Below, one piece after another: positions 52,893-61,627 of a stretch of 64,000 bases of DNA. The notes below the pieces were generated by a model. The model was given only the letters and a program-made list of their open reading frames with translations. It was not told the origin of the DNA and made no database searches. Position 1 is the stretch's first letter; each line of letters opens with the position of its first letter. Origin of the DNA: an uncultured Catenibacterium sp. Lineage in GTDB: Bacteria > Bacillota_I > Bacilli_A > Erysipelotrichales > Coprobacillaceae. The position numbers and the translations under genes were made by a program. The DNA lies in NCBI RefSeq assembly GCF_900540665.1, contig NZ_UQGV01000001.1, positions 28,507-92,506 of the forward strand, given 5' to 3'.

Positions 52893-54467
52893 ATGAAAAC
52901 AAAATTTTGTAAAATGAAGCTGTTGCCGGTCTTTCTTACATTATGTATTGTGCTATTATTAGTGCCTTGTACTGTATTTGCACAAGATATTAATCTTCCG
53001 TCAGGAGTAAAATATACATCAAATTATCATCATCAATATTATACAAAGATTGATGTGAATGCGAATGTATCTATAAAGGACCTAGATGGCACTGTAGTTG
53101 AAACAAAACAAGTTACTAAAACCAGTGGGAATTTTCTTAAAGGTGGTTTAAGTGATGAAGCAGTAAAAAGTACACTTTCAAATATATGGTCTGATATTGA
53201 GACACCATATAAATCACAGGGAACTGTAAAACATGAGAACAATGATGGTAAAATGAGTTTTGATCACTTTGATAGTGGGCATTTTTATACATTTACTCCT
53301 AAAATTGGAGATGTTATTACTTTTGAAACAGAAGAAGAAGCACAACAGTATTTTGATGAACATCAAGATGCAACAGGCACTTTTAATAAACTTCTGGATG
53401 TTTATGAGTATCAGATCTACAAAAATACTTACGATTTAATTGTAGAAAAAAATACTTCTCCAGCAATTACTCAAGTAAATATTAATAGCTTATATAACTA
53501 TGAGGTGGGAAGTACACCTCATGCAACTGCAAAATTATCTCAAGATGAAAATGAATATGAGATTGCATATGAGTGCTGGGAAGAAATGGAAAATGGTGAA
53601 CCTATCGCATTCTGGTATTCAGATGAAAGTAAATATATTCCATCGATGAAGAGAATCACTAAGTTTGAAGATGGTAAAACTTATATGTATTCTATTGAAC
53701 TACGTGAAAAGGATGGCTATAAATTTAGTGATCAATGTGATGTATATATAAACAACAAAAAACAGTCTACAGTCATTAAAACTATCAATGGATTATTCAT
53801 ACCTTCTATTGAGACAATTCACCCAGCAACATTAAAAGAAATTGGTACAATTGAAATCAATAATGCAACATTAAACTTCAAGGATGGAGATAAGCCGGTA
53901 TTTACTGGCACAACTCCAGAAAATGCGAAATATATGCTTGTCTTTGAAGAATGGAGAACAGATGGTGAATGGACTCGTTCTGACAAATGGTTTAATGATG
54001 ATGAACATCATGGAAATGATAAAATTATAACTACTTTTGATAAGAATAAGACTTATCATTATAATCTCTTTGTCCAGCCAACTCACAACGCAGGTAGTGA
54101 AGGATGGGTATTTGGTCCACATACTAAGCTGATTATTAATGGTAAAGAAGTAACTTATACGTATAAGACTGATGCAGAATATGAGAATGGTCTAAGATAT
54201 GACTTCTTTGTATTTACTCCAATTAATATGATTCCTGAATCAACTCATACACATAGCTTTAAGTGGTTTATTGACAAAGAAGCGACTACAACAGAAAAAG
54301 GTTCTAAACATGAAGAGTGTACTATTTGTGGCTATAAGAAAACTGATATTATAGTAAAGGATACTCCTAAGACTGGAGACAACACAAATGTCTTTTTAGG
54401 ACTATCAGTATTCGTTCTCTCATTGTTTGGATTAGTTGCGTTATATAAGAAAAAGTATACAGAGTAA
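52893..54467 (+). CDS. second sortase-anchored surface protein
   Basis: A 524-residue secreted protein with a signal peptide (MKLLPVFLTLCIVLLLVPCTVFAQ), no repeats that I recognise in the body, and a C-terminal HEECTICGYKKTD segment resembling the short Cys-containing motif seen before anchors in Firmicute surface proteins. The anchor is VKDTPKTGDNTN, a hydrophobic helix and YKKKYTE. The body has two paired segments of similar layout (FDKNKTYHYNLFVQP and FEDGKTYMYSIELRE; EEWRTDGEW and ECWEEMENG), so a duplicated domain of about 150 residues is likely. Probably cotranscribed with the preceding gene (24-base gap). Confidence 0.8.
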   Translation: MKTKFCKMKLLPVFLTLCIVLLLVPCTVFAQDINLPSGVKYTSNYHHQYYTKIDVNANVSIKDLDGTVVETKQVTKTSGNFLKGGLSDEAVKSTLSNIWSDIETPYKSQGTVKHENNDGKMSFDHFDSGHFYTFTPKIGDVITFETEEEAQQYFDEHQDATGTFNKLLDVYEYQIYKNTYDLIVEKNTSPAITQVNINSLYNYEVGSTPHATAKLSQDENEYEIAYECWEEMENGEPIAFWYSDESKYIPSMKRITKFEDGKTYMYSIELREKDGYKFSDQCDVYINNKKQSTVIKTINGLFIPSIETIHPATLKEIGTIEINNATLNFKDGDKPVFTGTTPENAKYMLVFEEWRTDGEWTRSDKWFNDDEHHGNDKIITTFDKNKTYHYNLFVQPTHNAGSEGWVFGPHTKLIINGKEVTYTYKTDAEYENGLRYDFFVFTPINMIPESTHTHSFKWFIDKEATTTEKGSKHEECTICGYKKTDIIVKDTPKTGDNTNVFLGLSVFVLSLFGLVALYKKKYTE

Positions 54468-54475
54468 ATATGATG

Positions 54476-54507
54476 AGGCGGTTCAGTCACTGAACTGCCT
54501 TTTTTTG
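54476..54507 (+). terminator. terminator of the surface-protein pair
   Basis: AGGCGGTTCAG and CTGAACTGCCT arms, three-base loop, seven T. Confidence 0.88.
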
Positions 54508-54561
54508 ACTTCTTTCATAAAAATACATTATAATGAAATAGATTGAAAGAAGGATGAATAT

Positions 54562-55290
54562 ATGAGGAATTTAGAAGATATAAAAAGAAGTGGATTTAAA
54601 ATCATTGAACAAAAAAGAGAAGAATTCATGAAACAAAGTATCCTCTCTGATGAATTTTTAGATTTATTGGATAAGAATAAGAAACCATTCGATTTATTGA
54701 TGTCTTATTATCGTTGTGCAGTAATGGAAATAGAAACAAAATTCAGAGTATTAGATCAGGAATATTCTTTAGAATATGATGGCAACCCTATTGAAAGCAT
54801 CAAATCACGTATTAAATCATATGATAGTATTGCGAGAAAAGTAAGACGCAAGAATATTCCAATGACTATGGAATCATTAGAAGAAAATATAAGAGATATT
54901 GCAGGAGTCAGAGTTGTTTGTTCATTTCCTGAAGATATTTATGAACTTGCAGATAGCTTCTTAAGACAGGATGATATTACTTTGATTGAGATGAAGGATT
55001 ATATTAAAAATCCTAAACCTAGTGGTTACCGTAGTTTACACTTAATTGTGCAGGTACCAATCTTCTTGCAGAAGACAAAGAAGTATGTTTATGTAGAAGT
55101 ACAGCTTCGTACTATTGCGATGGATTTCTGGGCAAGTCTAGAACATAAACTGCGTTATAAGAAGAATATTCCTGAAGATGAAGCAAAGCTTATTGCACAG
55201 GAACTTTATGACTGTTCAGTAGAAAGTGCTAAACTAGATGAACGTATGCAGAAGATACGTTCAATGATGAATAAAGGAGAATCTAAATAG
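54562..55290 (+). CDS. relQ: small alarmone synthetase (RelQ/YjbM type)
   Basis: A 242-residue single-domain (p)ppGpp synthetase lacking hydrolase and TGS/ACT domains. Catalytic motifs: the ATP-binding region YDSIARKVRRKN, acidic IRDIAGVRVVCSFPEDIY, PKPSGYRSLHLIVQVP, and VEVQLRTIAMDFWASLEHKLRYKK. It makes ppGpp or related alarmones during stress. AGAAGGATG precedes the ATG. It is separated from the surface genes by a terminator. Confidence 0.95.
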   Translation: MRNLEDIKRSGFKIIEQKREEFMKQSILSDEFLDLLDKNKKPFDLLMSYYRCAVMEIETKFRVLDQEYSLEYDGNPIESIKSRIKSYDSIARKVRRKNIPMTMESLEENIRDIAGVRVVCSFPEDIYELADSFLRQDDITLIEMKDYIKNPKPSGYRSLHLIVQVPIFLQKTKKYVYVEVQLRTIAMDFWASLEHKLRYKKNIPEDEAKLIAQELYDCSVESAKLDERMQKIRSMMNKGESK

Positions 55291-55362
55291 ATTCTTATAG
55301 AGGAGATTGTGCAGAATACTTTGTAAAGGTATACTATAAATATCAAGTAAAGGAGTGTTGGT

Positions 55363-56233
55363 ATGGATACGAGAGATATTCGCTGTTTTCGTCTTGTTTA
55401 TGAAGAAGGAAGCATTAATAAAGCAGCACAACAGATATTTATTACACCATAGGGATTAAGCCGTATTATTGTTAAACTAGAAAATGAACTTAAGACTCAG
55501 CTGTTTGAACGTACTGCTAACGGTACTATTCCTACTGAAAGTGGTCATTATTTCTATGCTCAGAGTCAGGAACTCTTATATCAGCTAGAGGACTTAAAAC
55601 AAAAGCTGCAACAATTCAACTAACGTCAGCGTACAATCCATATAGGATTTGCCTGTGGTTCGCTTAACATACTACCTTTAGAACAGATTTCTCATTTGAC
55701 AGATCATTTTCCTGGGTTACAGATACAATGGGATGAATTAGAAAATAATGAAGTGATAGAGAGACTCTGTGATAATACACTTGATGTAGGGGTTATGGTT
55801 GGTGCTTGTTCTTTTAAAGAATTCTCATCTATTTCTATTTATACAGGTAAGATGAATGCGATTATATATCCTGGTCATCCATATTATGATAGAGAAGTAC
55901 TAAGTATTAAGGATTTGCAGAATCAACCATTAATAACTATGAGTCAGAAATACTCAACTTATCATAATCTTATTCAACGTTGTGGAGATTTTGGATTTAC
56001 ACCTAATATTATAATCAGTACTATGGAAAACCCATTGATATATCGATTCTGCTTTGAAAATAATTGGAATAGGTATTGATGCGGATATTCACTTGAAAGA
56101 AGAATTATTTGAAGATCTTAAGAAGATAGAACTTATTTATGCTATTCCATGGACATTAACGCTCGTATATAGAGAAAACACAGTAAATGATGACATTATT
56201 TCTAGGTTGAAGGGAATATGTTGTGGTATTTGA
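55363..56233 (+). pseudogene. decayed LysR-family regulator
   Basis: A LysR-type regulator of about 290 residues broken three times. The start MDTRDIRCFRLVYEEGSINKAAQQIFITP is followed by TAG at 55450-55452 where the HTH normally has Gln before GLSRII; TAA occurs at 55621-55623 between the HTH linker and RQRTIHIGFACGS; and the frame shifts near 56050, after which LKIIGIGIDADIHLKEELFEDL continues in another frame to TGA at 56231-56233. The substrate-binding domain is still recognisable. Between relQ and an intact AraC gene. Confidence 0.88.
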
Positions 56234-56257
56234 CACTTTTATGAGTGTCTTTTTTTC
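56231..56257 (+). terminator. hairpin after the LysR pseudogene
   Basis: GACACT and AGTGTC short arms followed by seven T; spans the pseudogene stop. Confidence 0.7.
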
Positions 56258-56338
56258 ATAAAACATAAAATTCTTGTGATAAAATCATACCTATGGTTTA
56301 ATTGGATTATGTGAATCAGAGTCAAAAGAGGTGATATT

Positions 56339-57262
56339 TTGAAAAAAGATATAGAGCTGGTGGTGAAGAAGAATGTTGAGTTTAATGATAATAATAGTGC
56401 TCAGTTTATCTATAGTGATTTATATCAGCCTTTATCCTGGCCAGATGAATATCCATGCTTCATTCAGATTCATTCCGAATGGCCAGTACAGGATGTACCA
56501 TTGCATTGGCATCATGGTCCGGAACTTATTTACAGCAGGAATCAGGAAATAAGATTTATTGTCGATACAGAAAAAACTGTTATCCATCCTGGAGAATGTA
56601 TTCTTATAAGTAGTGGTGCCATTCATAATGTTGAACCTAAAAAAGAAATAAGAAATCAGGATGTCATGTCGCTTACATTTAAAGGAACTTATATTGAAAA
56701 ATTGTATCCTAAACTAAGACAGACTAAAATATGTTTTATGAGTCCTGATTCTACAGATGAGGACCGAAAGGAATTAATAGATAATTGTGAAAAACTCTAT
56801 AGCATTCTAGAACAAGATTCCAAAGATTATTTTGCGTTAAATGAGGTTTTATTTCATATTTTAGGATTAATCTTTAATTGCTTTGTATGTAAAGAACGCA
56901 ATGAAACACAAAGCTCTAAATATAATCATGATAAGATGAGTCTTGTCTTGCAGTATGTAGAAGAACATTATCAAGAAGAACTGACTGTACAGTCTATTGC
57001 AACGGAGTTTGGTTATTCTAGAGAATATTTTAGTAGGCTATTTAAACGTTATGCAGATGTGAGTTTTAAGCAATATATTAATGAATTCAGACTTATGAAA
57101 GCTTCTAATGAACTATATACAACAGATAAGCGTATTGCAGATATAGCCTATGACAATGGATTTGCGGATGAAAAGAGCTTTTATGCTTCATTTAAGAAGA
57201 AGTACAATATGACACCACTAGAATATAGAAAAAACAAATATCAAGAGATATCAGATCAATGA
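56339..57262 (+). CDS. AraC-family transcriptional regulator with cupin domain
   Basis: A 307-residue regulator. An N-terminal cupin (about residues 40-110: VPLHWHHGPELIY, VIHPGECILISSGAIHNVEP) probably binds the inducer; the C-terminal AraC domain (about 205-303) has two HTHs: ELTVQSIATEFGYSREYFSRLFKRYADVSFKQYINEFR and RIADIAYDNGFADEKSFYASFKKKYNMTPLEYR. The start is TTG at 56339 after AGAGGTGAT. It probably controls the three genes that follow on the same strand (transporter, hydrolase, transporter). Confidence 0.9.
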   Translation: MKKDIELVVKKNVEFNDNNSAQFIYSDLYQPLSWPDEYPCFIQIHSEWPVQDVPLHWHHGPELIYSRNQEIRFIVDTEKTVIHPGECILISSGAIHNVEPKKEIRNQDVMSLTFKGTYIEKLYPKLRQTKICFMSPDSTDEDRKELIDNCEKLYSILEQDSKDYFALNEVLFHILGLIFNCFVCKERNETQSSKYNHDKMSLVLQYVEEHYQEELTVQSIATEFGYSREYFSRLFKRYADVSFKQYINEFRLMKASNELYTTDKRIADIAYDNGFADEKSFYASFKKKYNMTPLEYRKNKYQEISDQ

Positions 57263-57279
57263 TCTGGTATTTTTTTTGT
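57246..57279 (+). terminator. AraC gene terminator
   Basis: ATATCAGATC and GATCTGGTAT arms (one T-G), AAT loop, eight T. Confidence 0.85.
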
Positions 57280-57287
57280 TTAAAAAA

Positions 57288-57302
57288 TGTAAGCGCATGT
57301 CA
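57288..57302 (+). promoter_or_regulatory. possible catabolite-response-like site
   Basis: TGTAAGCGCATGTCA resembles a cre box (TGnAAnCGnWWnCA), but the downstream half is displaced by one base, so this is only a weak candidate. It lies 96 bases before the MFS start. Confidence 0.25.
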
Positions 57303-57397
57303 CAAATCGGAAGAAAGAGGTTACAAAACGGATAATAAGCGAGAAATTAACAATATACAATATAACTGTAATAAAAAAAGAAAAGAGGGATAAAAAA

Positions 57398-58603
57398 ATG
57401 AATCAAAAAACAGATTTAAAAGGTGGAAGACTAAAAGTCTTCCAGGTGGCAGTATTATCATTATCGCTGCTACTAGCGAGTGTATCAGTAGGAGGATGTC
57501 TACTAGGAGACTTAGCTAAAGAATTCCCAGATGCACCTACTTGGTATTTACAGATGTTTGTTACTTTCCCAGTTATTGGTGGAATGATTGCGAATATCAT
57601 TGGTGGTGCTATGGCATCTAAAGTAGGTAAAAAGAATTTATGTCTTATTGGTATTATGATGTGCTTTATTGGTGGTTTCTTCCCAATGTTTGCGCCAACT
57701 TTAGGTTTAAAGATTGGAATTCGAGTTATTGCAAGCTTAGGTGTAGGCTTAATTCAGCCATTATCTGCATCTTTAATTGTGGATTTCTTTGAAGGAAAAA
57801 CAGCTAATATGATGATGGGATTACAGTCTTCTTGTGTAGGACTAGGAGCAAGTATCTTCTCTTATACAATGGCAGCTATCATGGTTTACAATTGGCATTT
57901 TGCGTATTGTGCTTACTTATATGCACTTGCAATCTTCTTATTAGTATTATTTGGTATTCCTTCATTTGTGAATGAAGTAGGTAAAGTAGAAAATACAGAA
58001 TCTCATGTAGAAAAGAAAGAAAACGCAAAACTTCCTAAGATTGCTTATGTTGGTTTCGCATTACAGTTATTATACTGCTTAGGTTATTGTGCAATTGATA
58101 ACTGCTTATCACTTGCATCAGTAGAAACAGGTGTTATTACTACAGTACAAGCCGCATCTATTGCAAGCTGGGGTGGCATTGCTTCATTAATCGGTGGTTT
58201 ATTCTTTGGCTTTGTGAAAAATAAGATTGGTATGAAGGTTGGTCCTTTATCATTAGTATTAAATGTAATCGGCCTAGCTATTGTGGGTATGACTCATACA
58301 ACAGTAATGTGGTATATTGGTGTTACAATCTTAAAGGTAGGTTTCTGCTGGTGGATGCCATTTATTAACTTCTTTGTGAATGATGGCACTGATGAAACAA
58401 ACTCAGCCCTTGCAACATCATTTGGTTTTGTGGGTAACTCTTTAGGCTCATTTATATTTGGTTATGTTCTAGCAGGTGCAAGTGCTATGTTTGGTGGTAT
58501 TAGTTCACATCAGGCATTTATCTATGGTGCAGTCGTTGTTGTAGCTGTATTATTCATTCTACTTGCATACAATGCAACTAATAAAAAGAAAGTAATTGCG
58601 TAA
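57398..58603 (+). CDS. MFS transporter
   Basis: A 401-residue major facilitator with twelve predicted helices. It has a GGAMASKVGKKNLCLIG A-motif-like loop between helices 2 and 3, GLGASIFSYTMAAIM in helix 5 and a charged central loop (ENTESHVEKKENAK). It resembles CynX/NIMT- or nitrate/organic-anion-type MFS members, but the substrate is not clear. AGAGGGATAAAAAA upstream sets the ATG. The esterase gene starts 13 bases after its stop. Confidence 0.85.
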   Translation: MNQKTDLKGGRLKVFQVAVLSLSLLLASVSVGGCLLGDLAKEFPDAPTWYLQMFVTFPVIGGMIANIIGGAMASKVGKKNLCLIGIMMCFIGGFFPMFAPTLGLKIGIRVIASLGVGLIQPLSASLIVDFFEGKTANMMMGLQSSCVGLGASIFSYTMAAIMVYNWHFAYCAYLYALAIFLLVLFGIPSFVNEVGKVENTESHVEKKENAKLPKIAYVGFALQLLYCLGYCAIDNCLSLASVETGVITTVQAASIASWGGIASLIGGLFFGFVKNKIGMKVGPLSLVLNVIGLAIVGMTHTTVMWYIGVTILKVGFCWWMPFINFFVNDGTDETNSALATSFGFVGNSLGSFIFGYVLAGASAMFGGISSHQAFIYGAVVVVAVLFILLAYNATNKKKVIA

Positions 58604-58615
58604 GAGGTGGTAAAT

Positions 58616-59593
58616 ATGTTTGATTATAAAAAGATTATGGATGAAAGAACATTGTTGGATCCTATTCCTACAACTGTTCCTAAAGATTTTCCTCATACAG
58701 ATGAGGTACCAGAAGGATGTCATGTTATTGATGAATTACCTGATGACTGGGGCTATTATGTAGATATTCATACAGATGTACACTATGCATCACGTGATGG
58801 TAGAGATTTAAAGCTGATTATTCTTGAACCAAGAGTTCATTTTGGAGCATCTGATGAAGAAATGGCAAAACCTAGAAAATGGCCATGTGTGGCATATATT
58901 CAAGGTTCAGCATTCCATGAACAGTGGTTATGGAACAATATCTCACGTCATATTCGTTTAGCCGAAAAAGGCTATGTGGTCGCTATTATCCAACATCGTC
59001 CATCAGAAGTATCACCATTTCCTGCACAGACGCAGGATGCGAAAACAGCTATTCGTTTCTTAAAAAAGAATGCGGATGAGTATCATATTGATGTGGATCA
59101 TATGGCAGTTGCAGGTGATTCTTCAGGAGGTCATACAGCTTTAATGGCTGGATTTACTGGAGATAGAGAACCAGACACAGATTTATATGCAGAATATTCT
59201 GCAGAAGTGAATTGTATTGTAGATGTTTATGGCCCTACAGTATTCTCTTTAATGAATTATTATGAAAGTTCGCAGAACCATTATGATCCAGAAAGTCCAG
59301 AAGGATTTGAAATAGGACAGAAGAATGTCTTAGAAAATCTAGAATTAGCTGCAAAGACTATTCCAATGAATTATCTTTCAAAGGATATCCCAACACCACC
59401 TACATTGGTTATTCATGGAAGCAGAGATATGCTTGTACCATTCAATCAAAGTTGCCAGCTTTATAACTATATGAAGGAAATGGGTAAAGAAGTAGAATTC
59501 TATAAGCTTAATAATGCGAACCATGGCTGTTTAGGATTTGATAATGATACTGTACTAAACATTGTCTTAGAGTTCTTGAATAAGCATATTTAA
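58616..59593 (+). CDS. alpha/beta hydrolase (esterase, BD-FAE/HSL-like)
   Basis: A 325-residue cytosolic alpha/beta hydrolase. The nucleophile elbow is AGDSSGGH with Ser169; the acid is likely the Asp in HGSRDMLVPF; the base His is in NNANHGCLGF. The long N-terminal segment (residues 1-80) and IQHRPSEVSPFPAQTQDAKTAIRFLKKNADEYHID resemble carbohydrate-acetyl or aryl esterases. AGAGGTGG upstream favours ATG at 58616 over GTG at 58607. Between two transporters, it probably hydrolyses an imported ester. Confidence 0.85.
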   Translation: MFDYKKIMDERTLLDPIPTTVPKDFPHTDEVPEGCHVIDELPDDWGYYVDIHTDVHYASRDGRDLKLIILEPRVHFGASDEEMAKPRKWPCVAYIQGSAFHEQWLWNNISRHIRLAEKGYVVAIIQHRPSEVSPFPAQTQDAKTAIRFLKKNADEYHIDVDHMAVAGDSSGGHTALMAGFTGDREPDTDLYAEYSAEVNCIVDVYGPTVFSLMNYYESSQNHYDPESPEGFEIGQKNVLENLELAAKTIPMNYLSKDIPTPPTLVIHGSRDMLVPFNQSCQLYNYMKEMGKEVEFYKLNNANHGCLGFDNDTVLNIVLEFLNKHI

Positions 59594-59594
59594 A

Positions 59595-60974
59595 ATGAAA
59601 CTCAATAAAAATAGTATAGGACTCATAGGAGCGCTACTTATACTGAGCACTGCAGTGCTTCTTCCTGATCATATAGGCCTAGGAGTTATCCCTAATAGAA
59701 CATTAGGAATACTTCTAGCATTCCTATGTTTATTGATTACTGAAGCTTTACCTATTATTATCATAAGTTTACTTATTTGTGCATTGATGCCAGTATTGAA
59801 GGTTACAGATCAATTAAAAACATCCTTTATTGGCTTTAGTGAACCTGTCATTTTCTTTGTAGTCGCATCATTTGGGATAGCTGCAGCTTTAACAGTCATT
59901 CCTGTTGCACAGAGAATACTTAGAAAATTATTAAAACTATTTGGTAAGAATATTGAAAATGTTGTTCTTGCATTAATGATTGCCTGCGCACTAATGTCTT
60001 CTGTTATTTCTAATATTCCCACATGTGCTATTTTTATGGCAATCGCAATCAAATTTCTAGATATCTATGAAAATGAAGAAGACAAAAGAAAAACAGGAAG
60101 GGCATTAATGATTGCGATTCCTGTCTCGAGTATGATTGGTGGCATGATGACCCCTGCTGGAAGTTCTATTAATATTCTTGCAATGGCACAACTTGAAAAA
60201 TATACGGGACTTACAATCACATTTGTAGAATGGATGAAGTTTGGAGTTCCTATAGCCTGTATAATGATTCCAATATCTTGGTTCATATTTGTGAAAATCT
60301 ATCGCCCATCACAGGTCAGTGAAGAGAGTATTAAGCAATTTATCTATCATCTAGATATTCCAGACAAGATGGATGTACGTGAATATATAGTCTTAATAAT
60401 TGTAGGTGGTATGTTAGTGTTATGGATTCTTTCTTCCTGGATTCATGATATTAATATTATTGTAGTTGCAATTATTGGATGTAGTTTATTATTTCTTCCT
60501 GGTATTAACATACTTGATGCGAAAACATTTGTAAGAGAGAATAGCTGGGATGCATTTTTTCTAGTTGGGGCATTAACTTCTGTATGTCATATGCTTTTTG
60601 AAAATGGTATTATCCAGTCTATTACAAATTCCATTCCTCCCTTAACATCATCAATTGTAGTACTAAGTGGAATATGTGCTGTATTTATTTTTGGCCTACT
60701 TCTCATAATACCTGTCGCCACAGCACTTGTTCCTCTTGTTATACCTATATTTATAACTATCGCGATTGGTTCGGGAGTTTCACCTATTGCAGTAACAATT
60801 ACAGCATCATTATGTGCCTGTAACTGTTATTTATTTCCACTTGATACAGTACCTCTTCTTACTTACAGTAAAGGGTATTATTCAATGATAGATATGGCAA
60901 AAGCAACTTGGCTTTTACAGGTGATTATGGTTATTTTATGTATGGTTTGGCTACCTCTTGCAATTATGATATAA
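59595..60974 (+). CDS. SLC13/DASS-family anion transporter
   Basis: A 459-residue permease with about eleven helices, of the divalent anion/sodium symporter family (citrate, succinate, tartrate, sulfate). The paired hairpin motifs are visible: SNIPTCAIFMAIAIKFL (SNT-like) in the first half and a second in LLIIPVATALVPLVIPIF. It starts one base after the esterase stop, without its own clear ribosome site, so it is translationally coupled. It may import the acid or export the hydrolysis product. Confidence 0.85.
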   Translation: MKLNKNSIGLIGALLILSTAVLLPDHIGLGVIPNRTLGILLAFLCLLITEALPIIIISLLICALMPVLKVTDQLKTSFIGFSEPVIFFVVASFGIAAALTVIPVAQRILRKLLKLFGKNIENVVLALMIACALMSSVISNIPTCAIFMAIAIKFLDIYENEEDKRKTGRALMIAIPVSSMIGGMMTPAGSSINILAMAQLEKYTGLTITFVEWMKFGVPIACIMIPISWFIFVKIYRPSQVSEESIKQFIYHLDIPDKMDVREYIVLIIVGGMLVLWILSSWIHDINIIVVAIIGCSLLFLPGINILDAKTFVRENSWDAFFLVGALTSVCHMLFENGIIQSITNSIPPLTSSIVVLSGICAVFIFGLLLIIPVATALVPLVIPIFITIAIGSGVSPIAVTITASLCACNCYLFPLDTVPLLTYSKGYYSMIDMAKATWLLQVIMVILCMVWLPLAIMI

Positions 60975-60975
60975 G

Positions 60976-61007
60976 ATCTCACTTTCTTATGAAAGTGGGA
61001 TTTTTTT
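60976..61007 (+). terminator. terminator of the MFS-esterase-SLC13 operon
   Basis: ATCTCACTTTC and GAAAGTGGGAT arms (one T-G), TTAT loop, seven T. Confidence 0.88.
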
Positions 61008-61627
61008 GTACATATCTCTTGATAATGGAAGTTGATTTTTGTTTTGTGTATCTCAGAAGTGATTGTTTTACAGACTTTCTGGTGAATTACTTATTTTGTC
61101 TGGTATTGTAAAGCAGTGTCAGATTTGTTGTCAAAAAATGATGAGAAATGGAGAGTGTTAATATAATGAAGTGTAGAGAAAAGCGTGAGTCATAGCAATA
61201 TAGCTTCTATTTTTCTATATGGAAAGAAACATATATTGATTACTAAAGAACAGATAAGAACTTACGATAAATTTTCAAAAAAACAGACAGTTAATTGCAT
61301 ACATGTTATAATTTTTCTGTATTTTGAAAAAAGCAGATTACAAATGAATGTTTCAAAATATATATAAGAGGTTCGAAAACAAAACTTTCAAAAGCATTAT
61401 GTGTATCATACTCAATTGTCAATAGGTAACAGGGTTATAAAGCAATAGAATTATTCTGTTTCGAGCATGGTATTGATTTTAATAACTCTAATAATGAATA
61501 AATTATCGGATATATATTGAGAATAACTGCATCAATAAAGCACATTACTTATGCAGATCTAGATTCAATCTTTATTTGTTTTGATCACGAACAGTAATAT
61601 CAATTAGTATACGAGGAGGTATAATTC
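61008..61627. other. 620-base AT-rich gap, no convincing gene
   Basis: No ORF here has a ribosome site, family motif or good composition. The longest, 60 codons at 61185-61367, lacks all three. From about 61430 to 61590 one frame is nearly open apart from stops and could be the worn remnant of a small gene. The only clear element is GAGGAGG at 61613-61619, the ribosome site of the next gene. Confidence 0.5.

Noticed and set aside
55450..55623. In-frame TAG and TAA as evidence of stop-codon recoding
   Set aside because: The same gene also has a frameshift, and hundreds of other genes here use TAA and TAG normally as stops. Decay is simpler.
61185..61367. 60-codon ORF in the gap after the SLC13 gene
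   Set aside because: No ribosome site, no motif, composition like AT-rich non-coding DNA.
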